Positions 9,055 through 18,131 of a stretch of 64,000 nt of DNA are shown here, piece after piece; the stretch's first letter is position 1; each line of letters starts with the position of its first letter. The stretch comes from Streptomyces atroolivaceus. GTDB taxonomy: Bacteria; Actinomycetota; Actinomycetes; Streptomycetales; Streptomycetaceae. The notes under the pieces were generated by a model. The model was given only the letters and a program-made list of their open reading frames with translations, searched no databases and was not told the origin of the DNA. Made by a program: the position numbers and the translations under genes. The stretch spans positions 268,140 through 332,139 of the forward strand of contig NZ_JNXG01000009.1 of the NCBI RefSeq assembly GCF_000717025.1, read 5' to 3'.

Positions 9055-10794
9055 TCACGACACCGGCCCGCAGAACTGTGCGGGCACCCGCACATCGCCG
9101 GCCGCCCGAGATGAAGGCGGAGGACAGGGGCTGGCGCCGCCCTCAGGGATGTCGACCACCTCGACCGTCACCCCACGTGCTGCAAGTGCCTTCGCGGTCT
9201 GGGCCATGGTGATCTGCGAGAAGCCGAATACGGACTCCGGAGTGAGGCCGTCGCGATTCTTGAGCTGCATCGCCAGGACGATCCGCCGCGGCGTGTAGTC
9301 CTCCGGAAGTACCAGCGCTCCGCCGCTCAGCCGCCCCACCTTCGCGGTGAAGTCCGCCCGGACCTGAGGGGACTCCTGGAGCAGTTCCACCGCCACCCTG
9401 GCCTGGCTGAAGAGATGGCTCAGCGGGCCGGATCCCCCCGCGCGCTTGACGAGGATCAGGGTGCCGTCCGGAGTGAGGAGGTCGCAGATCTCGACCTGGT
9501 CCCGTGGGCGAAGCGGGTTGGGGACGTTCTTGGTGTCGAGACAGAGCCAGCCAGGCCGGTCATCGGCCACCCTGTTGTTGTAGGTGTTCTCGGTCTCCCC
9601 GTCCGACCAGGACGGAAGGGACACGGACGGGGTGGGCGAGAACAGGGCTCGTACTGTGGCACGGCATTCCTCTACGTAGGCGGCTCCTGCCTCGTACCAC
9701 TCGCCTTCCATCAGGAAGAACCGCTTGGGGCCGAGTGACATGCTGGTCTCCAGCCAGCTCAACGCGCTGGTGACGGCGAGCGTGTCGGTGACTCCCGCGC
9801 GACGGTCCCTGGCCAGCGTCACTGTTCCGTCGCGCAGCGCCTTGAGGCGTCGGCCGGGGGGCGCCAGTCGCGCCCGGGTGAGCGTGTAACCGAGGTCGAA
9901 GTCGCCGGAGACCAGGGCGCCCGGACTGTTGATCTGCGTCCGATACGTCGTGGCGTCCCCGTACGCCACGTGGTGTTCGGAGGGGACGGAGACGGAGACG
10001 AGCGCCTCGGCGCGCCCGCCGAGGCGCTCGTCGAAGCCCTGATCGAGTTCGTCGAGAGTCATCGTGTCGGTGACCGGAACGATGTGGTCGACGAACTCCA
10101 GCTCCTGGTGCGGGATGTCCTCACGGCAGATCCTCGCGATCGTACGCAGGTCGGAGATCAAGGCATCGGGCTCGACGCCGAGAGCGATCCTCAGTCCGCA
10201 GCCTCCCTGGGCGCTGACCGCCCTTCCACGCTTGTAACGCGACCGGGTGAGTGGCAGGTCGTCGAGGTAGCCGCCGAGACTTCGCACGATGCGGGAGTGA
10301 TCACGAATGCCCAGCAGCGGAACCGGAGCACCTCCCGGAACCAGCGAGATGTCGGTGCGCGCCCGCCCGAGTGACCTCGATACGGCGCCGCGGATCATGT
10401 TCGGGTCCATCTGGCGGATGGCGAAGGAGAGACCGAACCGCTTGTCCTTGAGGTGCTCGGGGATCAGCCGGTACCCCTGGTCGCAGCCTATGGCGTACAC
10501 CGCGTCATCGACGGCGAGCAGGAGCAAGGCAGCGGTACGGCGGACGCTCTCGCTGACCGTGATGCCGGTGGTGCGTGACATGGAGCCGCACCAAGGGGCC
10601 TCGGCGCGTTCCATTCCGCAGGTGATGTACACGGCTGGAGTGTTCAGCACCTCGGGTGCATGCAACTCAGCGCCAAGTCCGTCCAGGAGCGCAAGGTCGA
10701 GGGCGGACAGTATGGCCTCCTCGGTGGGGGCGACACCGGACAGTCGGTACACGGTGCGAACCGCGGTGTGCGAGGTCAAGAGGGTTGCCTCCAT
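9055..10794 (-). CDS. TIGR04141 / DUF6119 family protein (sporadically distributed, defence-associated)
   Basis: A 579-residue protein with hallmarks of the TIGR04141 (DUF6119) family. It has GCDQGYRLIPEHLKDKRFGL followed by FAIRQMDPNMIRGAVSRSLG, a central repeat of the acidic hydrophobic pattern, and a C-terminal part with LKNRDGLTPESVFGFSQI. The family is patchily distributed and often near restriction or defence genes; its biochemical role is not established to my knowledge. It diverges from an HTH-adenine methyltransferase gene across a 140-nt promoter region with a palindrome, suggesting the two form one system. No signal peptide or membrane segment is seen. The ATG start lacks an obvious ribosome site. 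Confidence 0.75.
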   Translation of the reverse strand: MEATLLTSHTAVRTVYRLSGVAPTEEAILSALDLALLDGLGAELHAPEVLNTPAVYITCGMERAEAPWCGSMSRTTGITVSESVRRTAALLLLAVDDAVYAIGCDQGYRLIPEHLKDKRFGLSFAIRQMDPNMIRGAVSRSLGRARTDISLVPGGAPVPLLGIRDHSRIVRSLGGYLDDLPLTRSRYKRGRAVSAQGGCGLRIALGVEPDALISDLRTIARICREDIPHQELEFVDHIVPVTDTMTLDELDQGFDERLGGRAEALVSVSVPSEHHVAYGDATTYRTQINSPGALVSGDFDLGYTLTRARLAPPGRRLKALRDGTVTLARDRRAGVTDTLAVTSALSWLETSMSLGPKRFFLMEGEWYEAGAAYVEECRATVRALFSPTPSVSLPSWSDGETENTYNNRVADDRPGWLCLDTKNVPNPLRPRDQVEICDLLTPDGTLILVKRAGGSGPLSHLFSQARVAVELLQESPQVRADFTAKVGRLSGGALVLPEDYTPRRIVLAMQLKNRDGLTPESVFGFSQITMAQTAKALAARGVTVEVVDIPEGGASPCPPPSSRAAGDVRVPAQFCGPVS

Positions 10795-10859
10795 GGAGGG
10801 CAGGGGCTGCGGCGCGGGTCGAGGCGCACCGATTCAGCGCGGGATCGGTACACGGATCC

Positions 10860-10888
10860 ATAATGTTGCAGAGTGTGTACGTTGTCAA
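10860..10888 (-). promoter_or_regulatory. sigma-70-type promoter of the DUF6119 gene
   Basis: On the minus strand TTGACA (10888-10883), a 17-nt spacer, then CATTAT (10865-10860), a near-consensus vegetative promoter about 65 nt upstream of the ATG. Confidence 0.55.
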
Positions 10889-10892
10889 CGTA
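10878..10892. promoter_or_regulatory. palindromic operator TACGTTGTCAACGTA
   Basis: A 15-nt inverted repeat with 7-bp arms around a single central base. It overlaps the -35 of the leftward promoter and lies 43 nt upstream of the rightward methyltransferase ATG. One regulator bound here could control both genes. Related TTGAC-arm repeats occur upstream of other island operons. Confidence 0.5.
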
Positions 10893-10934
10893 GTCACTCT
10901 AGAGGGTGATGGGATATCCGTGTACGCTGGGGTC

Positions 10935-12587
10935 ATGACGGACACTGCCGCTTCATCGGTCGGACCACTGGTCACCGGCGCCGAGATCGCTCGGCTGGCC
11001 GGCGTAACCCGAGCTGCTGTTTCCAACTGGCGTCGGCGCTACGGCGACTTCCCCACGCCCGTAGGAGGTGGCGCGAACAGCCCGCTCTACGCGCTGGCGG
11101 AAGTCCAGGAGTGGCTGGACAAGCAGCGCAAGGGGCAAGAGGTCTCGCCCGAGGTCGAGTTGTGGCAGGCCATGCGTGCCGTGTACGGGGAGCAGATGAT
11201 CGCCGGCCTGGCGCAAGTCGCCGAGGTGCTCGCCGGTGAAGCGGGATCCGAAGTACCTGAGGGCATCGCCACCCGCGTACAAGGGCTCGTCCGTGGCGAA
11301 CCAACTGCCGATGTCGTGAACGGACTGGCCGAGCGGTTCATGGACTCCGCCCGGCGTGCAGGTTCCGATCAGGTGACATCGGAGCGGGTGGTGCGCGCGG
11401 TGCGCCACTTCGCTCCCCGACTTGCACCCGACGCCGCAGTCTTCGATCCCGCCTGCGGAATCGGTGTGTTGCTCCTGTCCGTCGCCCCTGCGGCCACGCG
11501 GTGCCACGGCCAGGAGCTGGATGTCGACAGTGCCCGATTCGCGCAGCTCCGCGCGGACCTGCTGGGGCGTTCAGACGTGCACATCGTGGCCGGTGACTCG
11601 CTGCGGGCGGACGTATGGCCAGACCTCAAGGTCGACCTGGTCGTCTGCGACCCTCCGTCCGGCGTGACCGAGTGGGGGAGAGAGGAACTGCTACTCGACT
11701 CCCGTTGGGACCTCGGTACCCCGTCCAAGGCCGAGGGCGAGCTCGCCTGGCTCCAGCACGCCTACGCACATACCGCGCCAGGGGGCCACGTTCTCATGGT
11801 CATGCCTGCTTCTGTCGCCTATCGCAGGGCTGGCCGCCGCATCCGGGCGGAGCTCGTACGCAGGGGCATCGTGCGCCAGGTTGTCGCTCTGCCGCCTGGC
11901 ACAGCGACCTCGCACGCCCTGCCCGTCCATCTATGGTGCCTGGAAAGACCCGAGCACACAGGAGCCGCTGACACCCACCGCACCGTGCGCATGGTCGACC
12001 TGACGGACAACAGCCCCGACGGGGATCTGAAACCGCGCAGGGACCAGGTGGCCGACGTCCCCCTCATCGAACTCCTCGATGACACCGTCGACCTCACACC
12101 AGGGAGTCATCTCCGGCCCCGGCACCGTGACTACCCCGGTGAGTACGCTGCTCTGCGCAAGGAACTGGAGAACCAGATCCGGCGGCTGGCCGCCCTGCCG
12201 CCCGTGCTCTCCGCAGGTGACGGGCCGGGCTCGCTGGACGGTGCCACCACCAGCGTCGCGGATCTCGCACGTGCGGGACTCGTGACCTACGAGGGGCAGG
12301 AGCCGGTCTCGGCCAGCGACCAGCTCGACACGGACTATCTGCAAGGTTTCCTGCGCAGCTCCGCCAACGCCCGCAGGACCACGAGCGCGAGCGGGACCTA
12401 CCGCTTCGACGGCAAGGGTGCACGCATCCCCCGCATGGGCATCGACGATCAGCGCCGGTACGGCTCCGCCTTTCGGACCCTGACCGCGTTCGAGGAAGGC
12501 ATGCGCAAGGTCGACGAGCTGAGTCGCCAACTCGCGGAGGTCGCCCGGGACGGACTCGCGACGGGCGCCCTGGCACCGGAGGAGTGA
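10935..12587 (+). CDS. N6-adenine DNA methyltransferase with N-terminal HTH
   Basis: A 550-residue HsdM-like class I adenine methyltransferase. Residues 10-55 form an HTH (ITGAEIA-like TGAEIARLAGVTRAAVSNWR), unusual for a stand-alone methylase. The AdoMet-binding motif DPACGIGVLLLS is near residue 170. The catalytic motif near 238 reads CDPPSG instead of the usual NPPY/NPPF, as in a sub-group of actinobacterial HsdM-like enzymes; activity is therefore less certain. The C-terminal 130 residues could be a small recognition or coiled-coil region. It is divergent from the DUF6119 gene and converges on the McrBC-UvrD operon. No HsdR or HsdS partner is adjacent. Start ATG 10935. Confidence 0.88.
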   Translation: MTDTAASSVGPLVTGAEIARLAGVTRAAVSNWRRRYGDFPTPVGGGANSPLYALAEVQEWLDKQRKGQEVSPEVELWQAMRAVYGEQMIAGLAQVAEVLAGEAGSEVPEGIATRVQGLVRGEPTADVVNGLAERFMDSARRAGSDQVTSERVVRAVRHFAPRLAPDAAVFDPACGIGVLLLSVAPAATRCHGQELDVDSARFAQLRADLLGRSDVHIVAGDSLRADVWPDLKVDLVVCDPPSGVTEWGREELLLDSRWDLGTPSKAEGELAWLQHAYAHTAPGGHVLMVMPASVAYRRAGRRIRAELVRRGIVRQVVALPPGTATSHALPVHLWCLERPEHTGAADTHRTVRMVDLTDNSPDGDLKPRRDQVADVPLIELLDDTVDLTPGSHLRPRHRDYPGEYAALRKELENQIRRLAALPPVLSAGDGPGSLDGATTSVADLARAGLVTYEGQEPVSASDQLDTDYLQGFLRSSANARRTTSASGTYRFDGKGARIPRMGIDDQRRYGSAFRTLTAFEEGMRKVDELSRQLAEVARDGLATGALAPEE

Positions 12588-12602
12588 CCATGCGCCCATG
12601 CG

Positions 12603-12633
12603 CCTGCGCGCCCGAGTAACGATTACGCGCAGG
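12603..12633. terminator. bidirectional hairpin between convergent genes
   Basis: CCTGCGCG and CGCGCAGG form an 8-bp stem with a 15-nt loop, between the methyltransferase (ends 12587) and the helicase (ends 12656 on the other strand). Confidence 0.55.
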
Positions 12634-12655
12634 AGCGGGGGGATCGCGGAATCGC

Positions 12656-14791
12656 TCAGGTGGTGTTCGGAAGGAACGGGCTCGCGGCCCCGCTCCATGT
12701 CACGCTCAGGATTTCACGGGCTCGTGTGCACGCGACGAAGAGCAGGCACCGCTCCCGGAGCAGGTCGGCTTCGTGCTGGAGCGGATCAGCCTCACGTGGG
12801 GTGATCTCACGGGCGAAGGGCACGCTGCCCTCGGCAGCTCCGAGCACGGCCACGGCCCGGAATTCCAGCCCCTTCATCGCGTGCATCGTCGCCAGCCGTA
12901 CACCCTCGGCCTGCCGTGCGGCCTGACCTCTGATCCGAAGTACCGGGATGCCGGCGGCCTTAAGCTTGTCCTCGGCGGCATCCAGGAAGAGGTTGAAGCG
13001 GGCACACACGCCGATCTCGTGTGGTGCCAGTCCCGCGTCGAGCAGTGCTCGGACCCGATCCACGAGGCTCTCGGCCTCTTCCTGCCGGGTGGCGTGCCCC
13101 TGGACCTGAGGGCTGCGCCCGTGGAGCAGCGAGCGGTACCCGGCCAGCGAGTCCGTTCCCTCACCCTCCAGTGTGTCGACGGAAACAGGAGTGAGCAGCC
13201 GGGCGGACCAGGCGAGGATCTCTTCCGTGGAACGGTAGTTGACGCGCAGTCGGAAGCTCCGGCCGGTCGTGGTGACTCCCAGGGAACCGAGGGACACCCG
13301 GGAGTCGTAGATCCGCTGATGCGGATCTCCGGTGACGAACATGTCGTCCGGACCGGGGGAGACCGCAGCGCGCAGCACACGCCACTGCGCTGGATGGAGG
13401 TCCTGCGCCTCGTCGACCACGACATGGGCGTACGGGGCCTGCCGGCCGCCGAGGAGATCGGCCGCACGCGCGCAGACCCGCAGGTGTGTGGTCGCACCGC
13501 GATCCCGCAGGAACTGTTCGAAGCGCTGCACGCCGCTCCACACCTCGCGCCGGCGCGCGGGGCCGAGGCCGGTGCCCCGGCCCCGGCGGCTCGCGGCGAG
13601 GTAGGCGTCCATGTCGCGGAGGTCCTGGCCGAGGACGACGTGGCGGTACTCCTGGGCCAGGAAGCGAGCGGTGCAGGTCAGGCCGAGCTGTTTGACCGCC
13701 TTCTCCCACAACTGGCGCTGGTCCCGGTCCCCGATCGGTTTGGGGGCGGTGGCGGATTCGGTGCGGACCACGCCGTTGGCGAACGCGTCGACGGTGGTCA
13801 CATCCACGCGCCGCAGCAGCGCCTCGTCCTCGTCGAGGAGCAGGCCGAGCACGTCCCGCAGGCCCGCGGCGAGTGCGTTCGTGTACGTGGTGAGCAGGAT
13901 TCGGCCGTCGTCGGAGCGGCCGAGCAGGTGCTTGACCCGGTGCAGGGCGGCCACGGTCTTGCCGGTGCCGGGGCCGCCGGTGACCTGGACGGGACCGCTG
14001 TGCGAGGCACGGTAGGCGACACGGCGCTGGGAGGGGTGCAGGAAGACCCGCCATGCCGCGAACGGCTTCTCCAGCATTTCCTCCAGCTCCTGCGCACCGG
14101 TGACAAGCCGGATGCGTGCGGAGGTGTTGGCGATCACCGTGGCGAGGTCCTCGACGGGCTCGGCCGGTGCGTCGGCCGGCCGGCGGACGACCACGACGTC
14201 CCGGTAGACCTCTTCCGGGCTGAACCCCTCGGCCAGGTACTGGAGCACCTCCAGCTGGTCCTCCGGCAGGAGTGTGGCGAACGCGTCCAGTTGCGCCTTG
14301 TCCGCCAGCGAACGTGCGGCGCGCAGGACCTGGTCATCGATGCCGAGTTCGCGCAGAGTGCCGTCGGAGACATCGGCGAACAGCAGCTGGGGAGCGGTGC
14401 GTGCCGCTGTCTCGTACAGCGGCGTCAGCTGGTCCAGGGCGACGGCGTCACGCACCTCGAGGGCCCGGGTGGCGGAGTTCGCGCTGTAGATACGCTTGGC
14501 CGCCCAGGTGTAGGCGTCGTTGTGCGGCAGGACATTGACCAGCAGGAACGTGTCACTGCCGTCATCGGGGGCGAGGACGACGCCCCGCCAGAAGTCGGTG
14601 ATGCGTATGGTGCGCATCCTCGGGTCCCGGGCGTTCTCCACGGACTCCAGGTGCAGACCCTTGTCCGCGTTGAGTTCGGCGACACTCAGGGCATGGAATT
14701 TCGCCATGGCCTTGCGCACGCCGGTTCGGATCGGCTTCTCCAGGGTGTCGTAGCCGTCCCAGAAGCTCTGCGTGAAGGCGAGCCGGGGCAT
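12656..14791 (-). CDS. UvrD/Rep-type SF1 helicase with ParE/RelE-like N-terminus
   Basis: A 711-residue SF1A helicase. Walker A is TGGPGTGKT near residue 267, Walker B VVVDEAQDLHPAQ near 457, then FRLRVNYRSTEEI, ATMHAMKGLEFRAV and the motif VI segment VACTRAREIL. Residues 1-90 (MPRLAFTQSFWDGYDTLEKP onward, then RTIRITDFWRGVVLAP) resemble a ParE/RelE toxin fold rather than the usual helicase domain 1A, so the protein looks like a toxin-fold/helicase fusion of a kind seen in defence islands. It is the last gene of an McrB-McrC-helicase operon (34-nt gap after McrC). It probably processes DNA ends made or recognised by McrBC; this is inference. Confidence 0.88.
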   Translation of the reverse strand: MPRLAFTQSFWDGYDTLEKPIRTGVRKAMAKFHALSVAELNADKGLHLESVENARDPRMRTIRITDFWRGVVLAPDDGSDTFLLVNVLPHNDAYTWAAKRIYSANSATRALEVRDAVALDQLTPLYETAARTAPQLLFADVSDGTLRELGIDDQVLRAARSLADKAQLDAFATLLPEDQLEVLQYLAEGFSPEEVYRDVVVVRRPADAPAEPVEDLATVIANTSARIRLVTGAQELEEMLEKPFAAWRVFLHPSQRRVAYRASHSGPVQVTGGPGTGKTVAALHRVKHLLGRSDDGRILLTTYTNALAAGLRDVLGLLLDEDEALLRRVDVTTVDAFANGVVRTESATAPKPIGDRDQRQLWEKAVKQLGLTCTARFLAQEYRHVVLGQDLRDMDAYLAASRRGRGTGLGPARRREVWSGVQRFEQFLRDRGATTHLRVCARAADLLGGRQAPYAHVVVDEAQDLHPAQWRVLRAAVSPGPDDMFVTGDPHQRIYDSRVSLGSLGVTTTGRSFRLRVNYRSTEEILAWSARLLTPVSVDTLEGEGTDSLAGYRSLLHGRSPQVQGHATRQEEAESLVDRVRALLDAGLAPHEIGVCARFNLFLDAAEDKLKAAGIPVLRIRGQAARQAEGVRLATMHAMKGLEFRAVAVLGAAEGSVPFAREITPREADPLQHEADLLRERCLLFVACTRAREILSVTWSGAASPFLPNTT

Positions 14792-14824
14792 GGGTTTCTT
14801 CCTTTCCGCCGCACGGATTCATGA

Positions 14825-16111
14825 TCACGGGTTGGAGGGGTCTCTGCCCAGCCGCGAGGCGATCTGCTCCACGGATGCGAGAAGCCGTCCCGGTTCGTGG
14901 GCGAGATCGAGGCTGTGCTGATGGAGCCGGATCCCCAGGTCGTCCGGCCCGGTCGCCGTACCCTGCACATGGTGTGTGCGCTCAGGCCGCCGCCCGGACG
15001 CGTACACCAGATGGGCCTCGCGCAGGCCGAGGACGGTGGCATAGGTGAGCGCCTGGTAGAGGTCGGCGTTGAGTTGCCCGTCCGCCTTCGCCACTTTGTA
15101 CTTGGCATCGACGACCGCGACCGGAGTGCGACCGTCACCGTCGCGGACGACGAGGTCGGGGCGTACGCGGACGAGCCCCGCGCGGTCCAGGTGGTGGGTG
15201 TCCTGCAAGTGGGCCGTCAGGCCGCGTCCTCGGAGTGCCTCGCGCAGGGCGGTGGTGACGAAGTCCTCGAACAGCTTGTTCATGTCGAGGAGAAATCCGT
15301 CCACAGCGAGCGGATCGGCCTCCGGGGCCCGGTGCTCCGGTGACATGTCGCGCAACACGGCCTCGGCGAGCCGCAGCGCCGGCTGGTAACGGAAGTTGAG
15401 GCGGGACGGCTGCCAACTCGGCATCTCCTGCCCACGTGTCAGGGCCTGGGCGTCGGCCAGCCGTACGCGCTGGTGGGCCAGACGCCGCCGGACGACACCG
15501 GGTATATCCGGAAGTCGCAGCAACCGCTCGGTGGCGGCGCGCAGGATGCGGTTCTCGGCGATGTCGGCGGTGTAGGCGTCGTAGGCGATCTCCACCGGCG
15601 GCGTGCGGCCGAAGTGACGCCGGATCTGTTCGGCCTCGCGCAGGCGCCCGCGCACGACCAGTGCGGACTCCTCCACCCGTCGGTAGCCTTGCAGGACGCC
15701 CAGCCTCAAGGCCCGGTCGATCTGACGCTCCACAGCGTGCGCGAGCGCGGGCACGACGTCGTCGTACACGCCGGTGTCCACGGCGCCCTCGCCGCCCTCA
15801 CGCCAGGCACGCCCCGGGTCGAGGCTGTACCCGAGAAGGAAGAACAGCCTGGCCACAGGAGTTTTGGGCATGATGCGTACGACCGGTCCACCGGGCGTAC
15901 GCACAGCTCCGACCCGACTACCGGCCCTCAGCAGCCAGTGCCCGCTCCGGCCTGGATCGGGGGTCACGCTCAGGAGGATGCCTGAGGCGGCCAGGGACCG
16001 TCCGGTCGCCGCACTCAGCTCCACGGAGACGGCCGGCCCGTACTCACGCAGCGATACCTCGGCCACGGGAGCGGGTGCCCCTGGCAGGGCGGTACTCGGC
16101 ACAGTCGTCAC
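14825..16111 (-). CDS. McrC-like nuclease subunit of a modification-dependent restriction system
   Basis: A 428-residue McrC homologue. The PD-(D/E)XK nuclease core is visible near residues 320-345 as PDLVVRDGDG...VAVVDAKYK. Upstream are LRLGVLQGYRRVEESALVVRGRL and FLLDMNKLFEDFV, both typical of McrC. It starts inside the stop of the McrB-like gene (4-nt ATGA overlap), the expected arrangement for a two-subunit machine. McrC supplies the nuclease and stimulates the McrB GTPase. Which modified base is targeted cannot be read from the sequence. Confidence 0.9.
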   Translation of the reverse strand: MTTVPSTALPGAPAPVAEVSLREYGPAVSVELSAATGRSLAASGILLSVTPDPGRSGHWLLRAGSRVGAVRTPGGPVVRIMPKTPVARLFFLLGYSLDPGRAWREGGEGAVDTGVYDDVVPALAHAVERQIDRALRLGVLQGYRRVEESALVVRGRLREAEQIRRHFGRTPPVEIAYDAYTADIAENRILRAATERLLRLPDIPGVVRRRLAHQRVRLADAQALTRGQEMPSWQPSRLNFRYQPALRLAEAVLRDMSPEHRAPEADPLAVDGFLLDMNKLFEDFVTTALREALRGRGLTAHLQDTHHLDRAGLVRVRPDLVVRDGDGRTPVAVVDAKYKVAKADGQLNADLYQALTYATVLGLREAHLVYASGRRPERTHHVQGTATGPDDLGIRLHQHSLDLAHEPGRLLASVEQIASRLGRDPSNP

Positions 16112-17934
16112 GGAAGCCGCTTGCGCAGCGAGTCGAGGCCGTAGCGGCCGGGGACGTCGAGGCCCTCGCCGTAGTGGTACTCCTCCAGCAGCGGCAGGAT
16201 CTTGGTACGCCAGGTCCTTGCGAGGCCGCCGTCACGATACACGCCCGGCTTCATCAGATACGAGGGCCCGATGGCGAAGTCGGCGTCCTGGATCAGCGCG
16301 TTGAGCGCGTCCAGAAGGCGTGCAGGCTCCTGGTCCCGGCCCTCCCGCCGTAGCCAGCGGGCGAGCAGCCCGGCTGTCGGCTCGGCGCGTGGGGACAGCT
16401 CCACGAAGGCGAAGCGGCGGCGCATCGCGGCGTCCACGAGGGCGATCGAACGGTCGGCGGTGTTCATGGTGCCGATGACGAAAAGGTTGGGCGGCAGGGG
16501 GAAGTCGTCCCCGGAGTAGGTGAGGCGGACGGACCGGTCCCGGTATTCCAGGAGGAAGTACAGCTCGCCGAAAACCTTCGCAAGGTTGGCACGGTTGATC
16601 TCGTCGATGATCAGGAAGTGCGGGATGTGCCGGTTGCCCTCACGCGAGGCGAGATCGGCGAGCTCGCGGAGGGGGCCTGCCGTCAGCCGGAAGGCCACCT
16701 CCCTGGTCTCCGGGTCCTCCACTGGACGGAACCCCTCGAAGAAGTCCTCGTAGGCGTACGAGGGATGGAACTGAACGATCTTGACCTGTTCCGGACCGCC
16801 ACCGAGGTACTCGGCCAGCTTGAGCGCCAGATAGGTTTTGCCGGTACCCGGTGGGCCGTAGAAGACCAGTTGCTTCTCGTCGACGAGGAGTTCACGCATC
16901 TCCTGCAGCCAGGCGTGGTCATGGACGAGGAGCTCGGTTGCGAGTGCCTCGCTGATCTCCGGGAGCCACAGCTCCCGTGGCGTCTGCCATTCCATGGCGG
17001 ACTCCTCGCCGCTGCCGCCGGAAACGGTGGGAGATCCGGGATCGGTCTGCCCGGTGAGGACGTCGAGAGCGTCCAGCACGCCGGTGAGGTCCACCACATC
17101 GTGCTGGACGGACAGCTTCTGCTGGACCTCCTCCGGAAGCTCCTCGTACGCATGGCTCCCTGGCAGCCAGGAGACGCTCCTGCGCAGATTGGACAGGCCG
17201 CCCGGCGACGAGGTCTGCACCGCCCTTTCGGTGATCCGACCGATGTGGAGTCGCCCGTCGCCGATGGTGGCCACGGTGTCCCCGGCGCGCATCTGCGTCA
17301 GAAAGGCGTGCAGTTCGTCGACAAGACCGCGCTTCTGGCTGTAGGAGGCCGCGCCCTCGTAGCCGTCCTCCACGAATCGACGCAGTGTGCTTTTCGTCGG
17401 ATCCGTCTCCTCCAGGGGCGGCAGATGCGCGGCGGCGAGCGAGATGATCCCCTCCTCGAGCCACAACTGCCGTACCAGGTTGCGCCCGGAGACGTTGGAG
17501 CCCCGCACCAGCCAGGCCTTCCGGGGCGCCCGCCAGCCGGTTGACAGGTAGTCGGCGAGCGGATGTCCTTCTGCGGTACGCCAGGATTCGGGGCCGGACG
17601 CGGCGTATCCGTAGACGAGCGCGGCGGCGGCGGACGACGAGTTGCACTCGACGTCCCGTGTCACCAGCCACCGGTGCGCGGTCTGTGGTTCGCCTCCCAC
17701 GGGGGGTGCGTCCACGAAGGTGCCGCTCGCCCTCAGGGCCTCGCGGTGACCACGAGCGTGGTCGCCGAGCCCGGGCCACGCCTCGGCGACCACCAGGGAA
17801 CCCTCCCGCAGGAGGAACTTGTGCGTCCCGTTGCCACCGAACTCGGCGAGCAGATGCCCTCGCGCCTCACCGCCGTCCTTGGGCAACTGGACCCGGAACT
17901 CGGGTGCACCGGAGAGGAGTTCAGATTGGGACAC
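16108..17934 (-). CDS. McrB-like AAA+ GTPase/ATPase
   Basis: A 608-residue McrB-type AAA+ motor. Walker A FYGPPGTGKTYLA is near residue 358, followed by VKIVQFHPSYAYEDFFEGFRP. Walker B is LIIDEINRANLAKVFGELYF near 441. The signature IGTMNTADRSIALVDAAMRR lies near 485. The N-terminal 300 residues are the variable specificity region; I do not recognise a known reader fold with certainty. I chose GTG 17934, which follows GAAAGG, over a TTG at 18000 that would place the palindromic operator inside the gene. The nearby adenine methyltransferase is unlikely to be its partner, since McrBC enzymes cut modified DNA. Confidence 0.88.
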   Translation of the reverse strand: MSQSELLSGAPEFRVQLPKDGGEARGHLLAEFGGNGTHKFLLREGSLVVAEAWPGLGDHARGHREALRASGTFVDAPPVGGEPQTAHRWLVTRDVECNSSSAAAALVYGYAASGPESWRTAEGHPLADYLSTGWRAPRKAWLVRGSNVSGRNLVRQLWLEEGIISLAAAHLPPLEETDPTKSTLRRFVEDGYEGAASYSQKRGLVDELHAFLTQMRAGDTVATIGDGRLHIGRITERAVQTSSPGGLSNLRRSVSWLPGSHAYEELPEEVQQKLSVQHDVVDLTGVLDALDVLTGQTDPGSPTVSGGSGEESAMEWQTPRELWLPEISEALATELLVHDHAWLQEMRELLVDEKQLVFYGPPGTGKTYLALKLAEYLGGGPEQVKIVQFHPSYAYEDFFEGFRPVEDPETREVAFRLTAGPLRELADLASREGNRHIPHFLIIDEINRANLAKVFGELYFLLEYRDRSVRLTYSGDDFPLPPNLFVIGTMNTADRSIALVDAAMRRRFAFVELSPRAEPTAGLLARWLRREGRDQEPARLLDALNALIQDADFAIGPSYLMKPGVYRDGGLARTWRTKILPLLEEYHYGEGLDVPGRYGLDSLRKRLP

Positions 17935-17987
17935 GGCGACCTTCCGAAACCTGCGCGAGGCCTGCAACGACCCTCTTACCCTACCTG

Positions 17988-18000
17988 TTGACGTCGTCAA
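17988..18000. promoter_or_regulatory. TTGACG-T-CGTCAA palindrome upstream of the mcrB-like gene
   Basis: A perfect inverted repeat with 6-bp arms. On the minus strand its TTGACG arm, a 16-nt spacer and TAAGAG could serve as the -35/-10 of the McrBC operon. Confidence 0.45.
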
Positions 18001-18037
18001 GTGACCGCAACAAGCGACTGATGATCAAGGTGAACGC

Positions 18038-18068
18038 GTTGACGGTGTAAACGTGTCGGCTCTAGAGT
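18038..18068 (+). promoter_or_regulatory. promoter of the sigma-like/DrmA operon with imperfect GTTGACnnnGTaAAC repeat
   Basis: TTGACG (18039-18044), an 18-nt spacer and TAGAGT (18063-18068) make a good vegetative promoter 64 nt before ATG 18132. The -35 is one arm of GTTGACGGTGTAAAC (18038-18052), a near-palindrome resembling the one at 47187-47201. Confidence 0.55.
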
Positions 18069-18131
18069 CTGTTTGTGCCCGGCCGAGTCATTTCGGAAGG
18101 TCGGTGCTCAAGCGCTCAGGTGGGGGGCACT

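Noticed and set aside
8886..9212. Small plus-strand ORF at the island's left end
   Set aside because: No ribosome site, biased composition, overlaps the end of the DUF6119 gene.
12773..14824. Long plus-strand frame across the UvrD and McrC genes
   Set aside because: Low-complexity mirror translation; helicase motifs on the minus strand are decisive.
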